Part shown: positions 1 to 8,892 of the stretch, in pieces
Numbering within the stretch: position 1 is the first letter of the stretch
Layout of the letters: every line of letters begins with the position of its first letter
Origin: Vibrio sp. CB1-14
GTDB taxonomy: Bacteria > Pseudomonadota > Gammaproteobacteria > Enterobacterales > Vibrionaceae
Reading direction: 5' to 3'
DNA length: 64,000 nucleotides
Assembly: GCF_040412085.2 (NCBI RefSeq)
Contig: NZ_CP115920.1
Span: 2,914,001 to 2,978,000, forward strand
Translations under genes and position numbers: made by a program
Notes under the pieces: model-generated
Database searches by the model: none
What the model saw: the letters and a program-made list of their open reading frames with translations, nothing else
What the model was told of the DNA's origin: nothing

Positions 1-1167
1 TTCAATCCAAACTTCACGAGTAAATGGAACTTCGCGAGTACCCATTTCTTCTTTATTTGGATGGTTAGCAAGCGTTAACGTCTCACCTTCGCCTTCGTAG
101 TTTTCGATAACAATCTTAACAGGGTCAAGTACCGCCATCGCACGAGGTGCGTTCTCGTTGAGGTCTTCACGAATACAGGATTCTAGAGAACCAAACTCGA
201 TCATGTTTTCCTGCTTAGTCACACCAATACGCTTACAGAACTCACGAATTGATGAAGGAGTAAAGCCGCGGCGACGCAGACCAGAGATCGTCGGCATGCG
301 TGGGTCATCCCAACCGTGAACCAATTTCTCAGTTACAAGTTGGTTTAGCTTGCGCTTAGACATCACTGTGTATTCAAGGTTTAGTCGGCTGAACTCATAC
401 TGACGAGGCTGACAATCGATAGTGATGTTCTCAAGTACCCAATCGTATAGACGACGGTTGTCTTGGAACTCAAGCGTACATAGTGAGTGCGTAATGCCTT
501 CTAGCGCATCTGAGATACAGTGAGTGAAGTCATACATCGGATAGATGCACCACTTGTCACCTGTTTGATGGTGTTCAGCAAAGCGAACACGATATAGAAC
601 AGGATCGCGCATCACCATGAACGATGAGCCCATATCGATTTTTGCACGTAGACATGCCGTAGCTTCTTTGAAGCCGCCGTCACGCATTTTCTCAAACAGC
701 GCTAGGTTTTCTTCAATTGAACGGTCGCGGTAAGGGCTTGGCTTACCTGGTGCGGTTAGCGTACCACGGTACTCGCGGATCTGCTCTGGACTTAGCTCGT
801 CAACGTACGCTAAGCCTTTGTTAATTAATTCAACCGCATACTCGTAGAGCTTGTCGAAGTAGTTTGATGAATAGCACACTTCACCAGACCAATCGAAGCC
901 CAACCAGCTTACATCATTCTTAATTGACTCAACGTATTCAACGTCTTCTTTTTCAGGGTTGGTGTCATCAAAGCGCAAGTTGCACTGACCCTGATAGTCC
1001 TGAGCAATACCGAAGTTCAAACAAATAGATTTTGCGTGACCGATGTGCAGGTAGCCATTTGGCTCCGGCGGGAAACGAGTATGCACGCTAGTATGCTTGC
1101 CATCCGCTAAATCTTTATCAATGATTTGGCGAATAAAGTTCGATGGACGAGCCTCAGCTTCACTCAT
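1..1167 (-). CDS. glnS: Glutaminyl-tRNA synthetase (C-terminal end outside window)
   Basis: This cytoplasmic class I aminoacyl-tRNA synthetase charges tRNA-Gln with glutamine. The start is the ATG at 1165-1167 ([16 protein letters not shown]), preceded by a GAGGTG ribosome binding site. About 389 residues are present and the frame runs off the window edge, so the C-terminal anticodon-binding part is missing here. The Rossmann fold carries [12 protein letters not shown] (HIGH signature, about residue 33-45), and the KMSKS-like loop reads VMSKRKLNQ near residue 268. The sequence matches the proteobacterial GlnS family, which arose from GluRS. A damaged insertion sequence lies about 125 bp upstream. 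nagE lies beyond it with its own terminator, so glnS should have its own promoter in 1168-1292. Confidence 0.97.
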   Translation of the reverse strand, partial: MSEAEARPSNFIRQIIDKDLADGKHTSVHTRFPPEPNGYLHIGHAKSICLNFGIAQDYQGQCNLRFDDTNPEKEDVEYVESIKNDVSWLGFDWSGEVCYSSNYFDKLYEYAVELINKGLAYVDELSPEQIREYRGTLTAPGKPSPYRDRSIEENLALFEKMRDGGFKEATACLRAKIDMGSSFMVMRDPVLYRVRFAEHHQTGDKWCIYPMYDFTHCISDALEGITHSLCTLEFQDNRRLYDWVLENITIDCQPRQYEFSRLNLEYTVMSKRKLNQLVTEKLVHGWDDPRMPTISGLRRRGFTPSSIREFCKRIGVTKQENMIEFGSLESCIREDLNENAPRAMAVLDPVKIVIENYEGEGETLTLANHPNKEEMGTREVPFTREVWIE

Positions 1168-1292
1168 CTATAACACCTCTATGTTTTAAGTATTGTCAGA
1201 TATATAAACGCTAATGATCCACAATTCTTTGAGAAACCTCAACAAGAACTCGCATTTTCATTAGATTATTTTAGTACTGATTTATAGACAGG

Positions 1293-1300
1293 TGTAGTGG

Positions 1301-1301
<1 letters not shown>
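1293..1301. repeat. IS left terminal inverted repeat
   Basis: TGTAGTGGT at 1293-1301 is the exact reverse complement of 2518-2526. The similarity continues less perfectly inward, with both ends sharing CCGGACAC about 10 bases further in. The flanking AGG (1290-1292) matches 2527-2529. Confidence 0.9.
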
Positions 1302-2139
<838 letters not shown>

Positions 2140-2147
2140 CTGGTCAA

Positions 2148-2459
2148 TTAGCGAGAACGTTCGAGTTCGTCCGACATTAAGAGAGCTGTGGCCTTTTTTA
2201 GTATGGATTTTTCTCTTTCCAAGCGATTAATCCTAGCTTCTAACTCTTGGATCTTCTGCTGTTCTGGCGTTAGAGCTTTAACCGCTGGCGTTTCTCCGCC
2301 GCGCTCAATCTTTAGTTGATCTACCCAGCGTCGTAAGGCTGTATCGCCGATATCTAAGGATCGTGCCGCCTCAGATATTGAGTAACCTTGATCAAGAACC
2401 AAGCTTGCGGCATCTACTTTGAACTCAGGAGAAAATGTACGTCGTTGTCGTTTTGTCAT
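2148..2459 (-). CDS. IS3-family transposase OrfA (helix-turn-helix)
   Basis: This small DNA-binding subunit recognises the IS ends and supplies the N-terminal half of the OrfAB transposase. MTKRQRRTFSPEFKVDAASL opens a Transposase_8 helix-turn-helix domain (SISEAARSLDIGDTALRRWV). A leucine zipper follows (QKIQELEARINRLEREKSIL). The start at 2459 is chosen because GAGGTG lies just upstream; an ATG at 2471 is also in frame. Near the 3' end, the codons CTA AAA AAG contain the classic A-AAA-AAG slippery heptamer (2193-2199 on the minus strand), which would shift ribosomes -1 into the orfB frame. OrfA itself looks intact. Confidence 0.9.
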   Translation of the reverse strand: MTKRQRRTFSPEFKVDAASLVLDQGYSISEAARSLDIGDTALRRWVDQLKIERGGETPAVKALTPEQQKIQELEARINRLEREKSILKKATALLMSDELERSR

Positions 2460-2517
2460 TGAACACCTCATTTACGGTGGAGACTTTACCACCTAATTTG
2501 GTGTCCGGGATCATTAA

Positions 2518-2526
2518 ACCACTACA
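2518..2526. repeat. IS right terminal inverted repeat
   Basis: ACCACTACA at 2518-2526 pairs exactly with the left end. GTGTCCGGGATC further inside mirrors the left arm imperfectly. The AGG at 2527-2529 is the second copy of the inferred target duplication. Confidence 0.9.
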
Positions 2527-2553
2527 AGGTGATTCGCAAGGTTCGGAAGGCAT

Positions 2554-2581
2554 AAAAAAAGCCTCTCGGGAGAGAGGCTTT
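2554..2581 (-). terminator. nagE intrinsic terminator
   Basis: The stem AAGCCTCTC/GAGAGGCTT (2559-2580) is followed on the minus strand by a T-run (A-tract at 2554-2560). It ends nagE transcription just before the insertion sequence. Confidence 0.88.
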
Positions 2582-2610
2582 GGTATGGAAGTCAATGAGT
2601 CAGAGAGTGA

Positions 2611-4182
2611 TTATGGCAGTTTCACTTCTGATAGGTCTTCACCAGCGCCGATAGACTTCATTTCGCCAGCGATGATTTCTGCTAGAGGGCCAAGGATAAC
2701 TTGTAGGTTGTTTTCACCTAGTTTAACCACACCTTTAGCACCTAGTTTCTTAAGAACCTTCTCGTCAGCAACAGAGCGGTCTTTAAGCGTTAGACGTAGA
2801 CGAGTGATACAAGCATCGATAGACGTTAGGTTATCGTGACCACCTAGAGCTTTTAGGTATTGGCGAGCTAGGTCACCGCTTTTGCCTTCACCAGCTGCAA
2901 CTTCTACTGCTTCGTCATCGTCTTCACGACCAGGCGACTTCAGGTTGAATGCGCGGATTGCGAAGCTGAATGTGAAGAAGTATAGAGCACCGAATGCTAG
3001 ACCGATTAGTAGTAGTACGAATGGCTTAGTTGCTAGACCCCAGTTTAGGATAAAGTCGATTAGACCTGCAGAGAAGCCGAAGCCGTGTAGCGTACCGAAC
3101 ATGTTAGCAACCACTAGAGCAAGACCAGTAAATACTGCGTGCATTGCGTATAGAGCTGGAGCTAGGAATACGAACATGAATTCTAGTGGCTCAGTGATAC
3201 CTGTTAGGAAAGAACAGAAAGCTACTGAGAATAGAGCGCCACCAACTTGGCTGCGTTTTTCAGCTGGTGCTGCTAGGTACATTGCTAGTGCCGCACCTGG
3301 TAGACCAAACATCATTACAGGGAAGAAGCCGTTCATGAATACGCCAGCGCCTTTGTCGCCGCCGAAGTAGCGGTGTAGGTCACCAGACTTAACTGTTTCA
3401 GTTACTTCTTTCACTGTTGCAGTGATTTCAGGCGTTACTGAGTTAGCAAATTCGAATGTGTGAGACTGACCAGCGACTAGAGTCTTAGCAAGAGCAGGGT
3501 CAACACAAAGCTGTTGTAGTGCAGGAAGTGCTTGACCAGCAGCTTGAGCGCCAGTTACTAGAACTTCTTGACATGTACCCATGCCGAACCAGAAGTACGA
3601 GTTTAGTACGTGGTGTAGACCTACAGGGATAAGTGCACGGTTGAGTGTACCGTATACGAATTGGCCAACTGCGCCAGATGTAGATACTGCATGTGCTAGC
3701 GCGTCTAGGCCACCTTGGATTGAAGGCCAAACCACACCGGATACCGCACCTGCGACTAGAGCAAACAGACCTGCCATGATAGGTACAAGTCGCTTACCAG
3801 AGAAGAATGCTAGCCACTCAGGCAGACGAGTTGCGTGGAACGCGTTGTAACAGTGACCTGCGATGATACCTGCGAAGATACCGCCGAAGAACGACATGTT
3901 TACGTCAGCGTTGATAGTTGTTGCTGTTGCTGTCAGTACGAAGTAAGCAACCGCACCAGCAAGACCTGCTGCACCGTTACCATCTTTAGAAAGACCAATT
4001 GCAATACCTAGACCGAAAAGAAGAGGCAATTGGCCGAAGATCGCACCACCAGCTTGTGCCATAAATGGAATGTCTAAAAGGTCGCCTTGACCCAAACGTA
4101 GTAGAAGCGCCGCAATTGGTAGCGTTGCGATAGGTAGCATCAATGCCTTACCTAGCTTCTGCGCATATCCTAGAATATTCAC
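2611..4182 (-). CDS. nagE: PTS N-acetylglucosamine transporter, EIICB
   Basis: This inner-membrane permease imports N-acetylglucosamine and phosphorylates it to GlcNAc-6-phosphate, the substrate of NagA. The 523 residues start MNILGYAQKLGKALMLPIA. The EIIC domain has about ten hydrophobic segments (residues 1-400) and the family motif region GLHHVLNSYFWF. A linker follows, and then an EIIB domain whose phosphorylated cysteine is in SIDACITRLRLTLKD, near residue 460. There is no EIIA domain, so phosphate must come from a separate EIIA-Glc type protein, as known for Vibrio NagE; E. coli NagE carries its own EIIA. The gene is divergent from nagA-nagC and shares an intergenic region with CRP-like and NagC-like sites. 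Confidence 0.95.
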   Translation of the reverse strand: MNILGYAQKLGKALMLPIATLPIAALLLRLGQGDLLDIPFMAQAGGAIFGQLPLLFGLGIAIGLSKDGNGAAGLAGAVAYFVLTATATTINADVNMSFFGGIFAGIIAGHCYNAFHATRLPEWLAFFSGKRLVPIMAGLFALVAGAVSGVVWPSIQGGLDALAHAVSTSGAVGQFVYGTLNRALIPVGLHHVLNSYFWFGMGTCQEVLVTGAQAAGQALPALQQLCVDPALAKTLVAGQSHTFEFANSVTPEITATVKEVTETVKSGDLHRYFGGDKGAGVFMNGFFPVMMFGLPGAALAMYLAAPAEKRSQVGGALFSVAFCSFLTGITEPLEFMFVFLAPALYAMHAVFTGLALVVANMFGTLHGFGFSAGLIDFILNWGLATKPFVLLLIGLAFGALYFFTFSFAIRAFNLKSPGREDDDEAVEVAAGEGKSGDLARQYLKALGGHDNLTSIDACITRLRLTLKDRSVADEKVLKKLGAKGVVKLGENNLQVILGPLAEIIAGEMKSIGAGEDLSEVKLP

Positions 4183-4261
4183 CTTAAGTTCCCCCTATAG
4201 GATTTAAATTTTTGGACGACTTATTTTAGCCGTTCAATTTAGTCCTATTCAGTGTATGGAA

Positions 4262-4283
4262 TTAAATTCGCCCCGCAAATTAA
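4262..4283. promoter_or_regulatory. Putative NagC operator (nagE side)
   Basis: TTAAATTCGCCCCGCAAATT is an AT-flanked imperfect palindrome with CG/GC steps spaced as in enterobacterial NagC boxes. It lies about 80 bp upstream of nagE, next to a CRP-like site. The assignment is inferred from pattern and context. Confidence 0.45.
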
Positions 4284-4295
4284 AACCTTATCAAT

Positions 4296-4311
4296 TGTGA
4301 TCCTAATCACC
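4296..4311. promoter_or_regulatory. CRP-cAMP binding site, nagE promoter
   Basis: TGTGATCCTAATCACC matches the CRP consensus TGTGA-N6-TCACA except for the last base. It lies in the nagE/nagA divergent region, about 115 bp upstream of nagE, which fits catabolite activation of GlcNAc uptake. Confidence 0.75.
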
Positions 4312-4356
4312 AGTTTTTGCCAAAATACAGGCTTTTTGCTAGCGAGATCATAAAAC

Positions 4357-4379
4357 TTATTTTATCATACGAAAAAATA
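4357..4379. promoter_or_regulatory. Putative NagC operator (central)
   Basis: TTATTTTATCATACGAAAAA (continuing ATA) is a 23-bp imperfect palindrome with the TTTT...CGAAAA arrangement of NagC operators. With the site at 4262-4283 it could allow looping by one NagC complex across the divergent promoters. The rest of the 457-bp intergenic region is AT-rich and shows no other gene. Confidence 0.5.
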
Positions 4380-4639
4380 GCCAAATCTAAGTAGGATTCT
4401 GGCCATGAGAGTTGCAAACACAAGCAGTTAAATTGCGATATAAATCAAGTTTTATACCGTATTAAAACGCTAAAAAACGATAATAACTCTCATGTAATCA
4501 TTGAGTTACTTTGATTACTTTAACTATTTACAACTTGCTGACTAAAAATTTGTTTCGTTACTAAGAGCTATAAATCAATATGATTCAAGCACTGCGTCGT
4601 AACGGGCTAGAGAGAATACAACACAAGGATTCACTAACT

Positions 4640-5776
4640 ATGTATGCATTAACGAACGGTAAGGTCTTCACAGGTACTGATGTTCTGACCAATCATGCGG
4701 TGATCATTGATGGCGACACCATCCAATCTATCGTCCACGAATCAGAGCTGTCTGCCTCTATTGAGCGTATCGACCTTAACGGTGCGAACCTAAGCCCAGG
4801 TTTCATTGACCTACAGCTCAACGGATGTGGTGGTGTGATGTTTAATGACGAGATCACAGCAGAAACCATTCATATCATGCATAGAGCCAACCTAAAATCT
4901 GGTTGTACTAGCTTCCTACCAACGCTTATCACATCTTCTGATGAGAACATGCGTCAAGCTCTATCCGCGGCGCGCGACTACCACAACCAGTACCAAAATC
5001 ACTCTCTAGGTCTGCACCTTGAAGGTCCTTACCTAAATGTAGCGAAAAAAGGCATCCACAGCCCGGACTTCATTCGCCAATCTGATGAAGCGATGATTGA
5101 TTTGATCTGCGAGCACCGTGATTTGGTTGCCAAAGTAACGCTAGCGCCTGAGCAAAATGCTCCAGAGCATATCGAGAAGCTTCGTGACGCAGGTATTGTT
5201 GTCTCTATCGGTCACACCAACGCCACTTATGAAGAAGCGCGTAAAGGTTTTGATGCAGGTATCACATTCGCCACTCACCTGTTCAATGCGATGACGCCAA
5301 TGACAGGCCGCGAACCCGGTGTTGTAGGTGCAATCTACGACTCATCTGACGTATACGCGGGCATCATTGCTGATGGTTTCCACGTGGATTACGCTAATAT
5401 TCGCATCGCGCATAAAGTGAAGGGTGAAAAGCTCGTATTAGTGACGGATGCCACAGCTCCAGCGGGTGCTGACATGGAATACTTTATTTTTGTCGGTAAG
5501 AAAGTATATTACAAAGATGGTAAGTGCGTAGATGAAAACGGCACCCTAGGTGGCAGCGCACTGACCATGATAGAAGCGGTTCAAAATACAGTTGAACACG
5601 CTGGTATCGCTTTGGACGAAGCTCTTCGCATGGCAACGCTCTACCCAGCAAAAGCCATGGGGGTCGACAATAAACTTGGTCGCATCAGAAACGGCATGGT
5701 GGCTAACCTGACGGTATTTGATAGAGACTTCAATGTTCAAGGCACGGTTGTTAACGGACAATACGAGCAAAATTAA
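4640..5776 (+). CDS. nagA: N-acetylglucosamine-6-phosphate deacetylase
   Basis: NagA hydrolyses GlcNAc-6-phosphate to glucosamine-6-phosphate and acetate in the cytoplasm. It is an amidohydrolase-superfamily TIM barrel of 378 residues, the usual length. Metal and active-site motifs visible are [22 protein letters not shown] (catalytic-site Glu), SIGHTNA (His), ATHLFNAM (His) and VTDATAPAG (catalytic Asp). The start at 4640 ([12 protein letters not shown]) is preferred over an in-frame ATG at 4580, because AAGGA precedes it and homologues begin here. nagC starts two bases after the nagA stop, so they form one operon. No nagB (deaminase) is present in this window. Confidence 0.96.
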   Translation: MYALTNGKVFTGTDVLTNHAVIIDGDTIQSIVHESELSASIERIDLNGANLSPGFIDLQLNGCGGVMFNDEITAETIHIMHRANLKSGCTSFLPTLITSSDENMRQALSAARDYHNQYQNHSLGLHLEGPYLNVAKKGIHSPDFIRQSDEAMIDLICEHRDLVAKVTLAPEQNAPEHIEKLRDAGIVVSIGHTNATYEEARKGFDAGITFATHLFNAMTPMTGREPGVVGAIYDSSDVYAGIIADGFHVDYANIRIAHKVKGEKLVLVTDATAPAGADMEYFIFVGKKVYYKDGKCVDENGTLGGSALTMIEAVQNTVEHAGIALDEALRMATLYPAKAMGVDNKLGRIRNGMVANLTVFDRDFNVQGTVVNGQYEQN

Positions 5777-5778
5777 GC

Positions 5779-6993
5779 ATGAATGGCGGACAAATAGGTA
5801 ACGTAGATTTAGTAAAACAACTCAATAGCGCAGCGGTTTACCGTTTGATAGACCAGCAAGGGCCTATTTCGCGTATTCAAGTTGCAGATGTCAGCCAGCT
5901 GGCGCCTGCGAGCGTTACCAAAATTACCCGCCAACTGCTTGAGCGCGGCCTCATTAAAGAGGTCGCTCAGCAAGCTTCAACCGGCGGCCGTCGCGCTATC
6001 TCCCTCACAACCGCTGTGGAGCCATTTCACTCAGTAGCGGTTCGCTTAGGTCGAGACTACATCTCATTTTCTTTGTATGACCTAGGTGGCAAAGAGCTCG
6101 CGTTTTCTCACAAAGAGCTGTACTACACCAATCAAAACGAGCTAAGCGAAGGCTTACTTGTTGAGCTGCGTGAGTTCCTAAAAGAGCACAGCCCTAAAAT
6201 CGAACAGTTGATTGCTATTGGCGTCACTCTGCCTGGTTTGGTTAACCCGACAACAGGTGTGGTCGAGTACGTACCGAATACCGACATCGATAAACTTGAG
6301 CTCGCCGATCTGGTCAAACAGCATTTCAAAGTCGAGTGTTTTGTTGGTAACGATGTGCGTGGCCTTGCGCTAGCCGAACATTACTTTGGTGCGAGCCGCG
6401 ATTGCCAAGATTCAATCCTGGTCAGTGTTCACCGTGGTACCGGTGCAGGTATTATCGTTAACGGTCAAGTATTCCTAGGCCATAACCGCAACGTCGGTGA
6501 AATTGGGCACATCCAAATTGATCCGCTCGGTGAGCAATGTCAATGTGGCAACTTTGGCTGTCTTGAAACAGTCGCATCAAATCCTTCTATCGTTAAGCGC
6601 GTGCGCACACTGATCGATCAAGGCTACGAGTCAACACTGGCGCTCAAAGAGCACATCACCATTGAAGATATCTGCTCACACGCACTCAATGGTGACGAAC
6701 TGGCGAAACAAAGCCTGGTTCGCGTGGGCAACCAGCTCGGTAAAGCCATTGCCATCACGATTAACTTGTTCAATCCACAAAAAGTGATCATCGCTGGTGA
6801 CATCACCATGGCGAAAGACATTGTATTCCCGGCTATTCGTCGTAACGTTGAAAACCAATCTCTGACGACCTTCCACACTGACCTTCCGATTGTGGCGTCT
6901 GAAATTGATAAGCAACCAACGATGGGCGCTTTTGCGATGATCAAGCGAGCTATGCTTAACGGCGTTTTGTTACAAAAACTCCTTGAAGATTGA
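5779..6993 (+). CDS. nagC: NagC, ROK-family repressor of the GlcNAc regulon
   Basis: NagC represses GlcNAc uptake and catabolism genes and is released by GlcNAc-6-phosphate, the compound made by NagE and consumed by NagA. The 404-residue protein has an N-terminal winged helix-turn-helix (about residues 15-70, RIQVADVSQLAPASVTKITR). A ROK domain follows, with the sugar and metal site GEIGHIQIDPLGEQCQCGNF, whose His and Cys residues bind structural zinc. ROK repressors lack the kinase activity of ROK kinases. It is cotranscribed with nagA and probably controls the two NagC-like boxes upstream, giving product-level feedback. A strong terminator follows at 7047. Confidence 0.95.
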   Translation: MNGGQIGNVDLVKQLNSAAVYRLIDQQGPISRIQVADVSQLAPASVTKITRQLLERGLIKEVAQQASTGGRRAISLTTAVEPFHSVAVRLGRDYISFSLYDLGGKELAFSHKELYYTNQNELSEGLLVELREFLKEHSPKIEQLIAIGVTLPGLVNPTTGVVEYVPNTDIDKLELADLVKQHFKVECFVGNDVRGLALAEHYFGASRDCQDSILVSVHRGTGAGIIVNGQVFLGHNRNVGEIGHIQIDPLGEQCQCGNFGCLETVASNPSIVKRVRTLIDQGYESTLALKEHITIEDICSHALNGDELAKQSLVRVGNQLGKAIAITINLFNPQKVIIAGDITMAKDIVFPAIRRNVENQSLTTFHTDLPIVASEIDKQPTMGAFAMIKRAMLNGVLLQKLLED

Positions 6994-7046
6994 ACAAATG
7001 TTGCGAAATAACTCAGCACGCTGAAGACAATTTCGAGTAGAATATA

Positions 7047-7072
7047 GGCCGCACAATCGTGCGGTCTTTTTT
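7047..7072 (+). terminator. nagAC intrinsic terminator
   Basis: The stem GGCCGCAC/GTGCGGTC (7047-7066, loop AATC) is followed by six T. A GTG inside the hairpin opens a longer frame for the next gene, which is why the later ATG at 7098 is chosen there. Confidence 0.9.
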
Positions 7073-7097
7073 ATCGTGGATAGTTAATAAAAAATAT

Positions 7098-8678
7098 ATG
7101 GAATTAATTCTCATCACTGTCGCCTTCGTCGCAGGCTTTCTCGCACTCAAATGCCAACTCCCCCCTTTAGTGGGCTTCCTGCTCGCTGGTTTCCTTTTGC
7201 ATGACTTTGGCTTTGAGTCGACCCCCACTATTACCACTCTTGCCGATCTTGGTGTGACGCTATTGCTGTTTACCATTGGCCTGAAGCTCGATATTAAGAC
7301 CTTACTGTCCAAAGAGATATGGGCAGGTGCCACAGTGCATAACTTACTGTCCACATTATTGTTCGCACTGTTATTGCTGGGGCTTAAGTTCCTAGGAGTG
7401 ACTAGCCTTGCCAGCCTAGACATCAACCAACTCATTCTGCTTGGCTTTGCCCTATCCTTCTCGAGTACCGTATTTGCCGTCAAAACCTTGCAGGAAAAAG
7501 GCGAAATGAACGCTACCTACGGCACGCTCGCTATCGGTATCTTGGTTATGCAAGATATCTTCGCGGTGGTTTTCTTGACTGCTTCCACTGGTAAATTCCC
7601 AGAATGGTATGCCATCGCACTGTTTGGCTTGCCGCTACTGCGCCCGCTGATGTTTAAGTTCCTTGATAAAGCCGGCCACGGCGAAATGCTGGTACTAAGC
7701 GGTATTTTCTTTGCGCTAGTGATGGGAGCCGGTCTGTTCGAACTTGTTGGGATGAAAGCGGATTTAGGAGCGCTAATCCTTGGCATGTTGCTCGCATCGC
7801 ATCGCAAAGCCTCCGAGCTGTCAAAGTCTCTCTTTAATTTAAAAGAGCTATTCCTCGTTTGCTTCTTCCTAAACATTGGCTTGGCCGACGAACCCACCAT
7901 GCAGGGCTTTATACTTGGTGCGTTACTGGTACTACTATTGCCACTCAAAGGCATACTCTACTTCGTTGTCATCAACGCCTTTAAGTTTCGCGTTCGCACC
8001 TGCCTTCTTACCACGCTCACGCTATTCAACTTTAGCGAGTTTGGTCTAATTGTTGGCGGCCTGGCTTTCAAGCTTGGTTGGATCTCGGGAGACATTTTAG
8101 TCGCACTCGCCATTGCAGTATCGCTGTCGTTTATCATCTCAGCACCACTAAATCGTGTTGGTCACGCCATTTATCTGCGCAGCGCCAAGTGGCTCAAAGA
8201 GCAAGCCGCTGAGAATATCAACACTCGCGATCAATTTATCAACCCTGGTGAAGCTCAAGTGTTGATTTTAGGTATGGGTCGTATTGGCAGTGGTGCCTAC
8301 GATGAACTGTTCGAGCGTTATGGCAAAGTCTGTCTCGGCGTCGAGGTGCGAGAAGAGGCGGCTAAGCAGCATCAGCAAGAAGGTCGCAACGTCATAGCAG
8401 GTGATGCCACCGACCCTGACTTTTGGGAGCGCATACTCGATACGGCTCATGTAAAACTGGTTTTACTCGCCATGCCCCACCACCAAGGGAACCAAACGGC
8501 GCTTGAACTGCTGCAAACCAAACAGTTTAAAGGTCAGGTTGCTGCGATTGCAGCTTACCCAGACCAACTTGCTGAACTCGAAGAGATGGGCGTAAGCGCT
8601 GCATTTAACATATACAGCGAAGCCGGCAGCGGTTTTGCTCGCCACGTATGTGAACAGCTACAACCTAACCTTAAATAA
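7098..8678 (+). CDS. CPA2-type cation:proton antiporter with TrkA-N domain (KefB/YbaL-like)
   Basis: This is a predicted inner-membrane monovalent cation (K+ or Na+)/H+ antiporter of the CPA2 family. About twelve hydrophobic segments span residues 1-370, including LADLGVTLLLFTIGLKLD, which is typical of KefB/KefC relatives. A cytoplasmic TrkA-N Rossmann domain follows (about 390-510; nucleotide loop ILGMGRIGSGAYDELF, GDATDPDFWERI). There is no TrkA-C or KefF partner nearby. The start at 7098 (MELILITVAFVAG) is chosen over a GTG at 7059 that lies in the upstream terminator; the ribosome binding site is weak. It is a single-gene unit with its own terminator. The transported ion cannot be read from the sequence. 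Confidence 0.85.
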   Translation: MELILITVAFVAGFLALKCQLPPLVGFLLAGFLLHDFGFESTPTITTLADLGVTLLLFTIGLKLDIKTLLSKEIWAGATVHNLLSTLLFALLLLGLKFLGVTSLASLDINQLILLGFALSFSSTVFAVKTLQEKGEMNATYGTLAIGILVMQDIFAVVFLTASTGKFPEWYAIALFGLPLLRPLMFKFLDKAGHGEMLVLSGIFFALVMGAGLFELVGMKADLGALILGMLLASHRKASELSKSLFNLKELFLVCFFLNIGLADEPTMQGFILGALLVLLLPLKGILYFVVINAFKFRVRTCLLTTLTLFNFSEFGLIVGGLAFKLGWISGDILVALAIAVSLSFIISAPLNRVGHAIYLRSAKWLKEQAAENINTRDQFINPGEAQVLILGMGRIGSGAYDELFERYGKVCLGVEVREEAAKQHQQEGRNVIAGDATDPDFWERILDTAHVKLVLLAMPHHQGNQTALELLQTKQFKGQVAAIAAYPDQLAELEEMGVSAAFNIYSEAGSGFARHVCEQLQPNLK

Positions 8679-8686
8679 TCGCCTTC

Positions 8687-8720
8687 AGTCAGCCACTTTT
8701 TAGTGGCTGACTTTTCCTTT
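8687..8720 (+). terminator. Antiporter gene terminator
   Basis: A stem of AGTCAGCCACT and its exact complement (8687-8712, loop TTTT) is followed by TTTTCCTTT. Confidence 0.88.
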
Positions 8721-8892
8721 CTGGCCAAAAAATAGCCCAAGATAGAAAATATTTACCATAAATCAGTTTTTAGTGAATGAATTTTAAAAAGACTCCACTT
8801 TTATTTTATTTTTCATTCCTCACGGTTGCTTTTTTTTGAGCAGATGGCAAATTGAACTCAACAGCGTTAAATTTCATCTAAAAGGAAGTTGT

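Noticed and set aside
2882..3370. 162-codon plus-strand frame inside nagE
   Set aside because: It is a shadow in the antisense frame of nagE, caused by low-complexity hydrophobic codons.
8740..8830. Arg box upstream of asnB
   Set aside because: TGAATGAATTTTAA fits only half of the ArgR consensus, and asnB is not a usual target.
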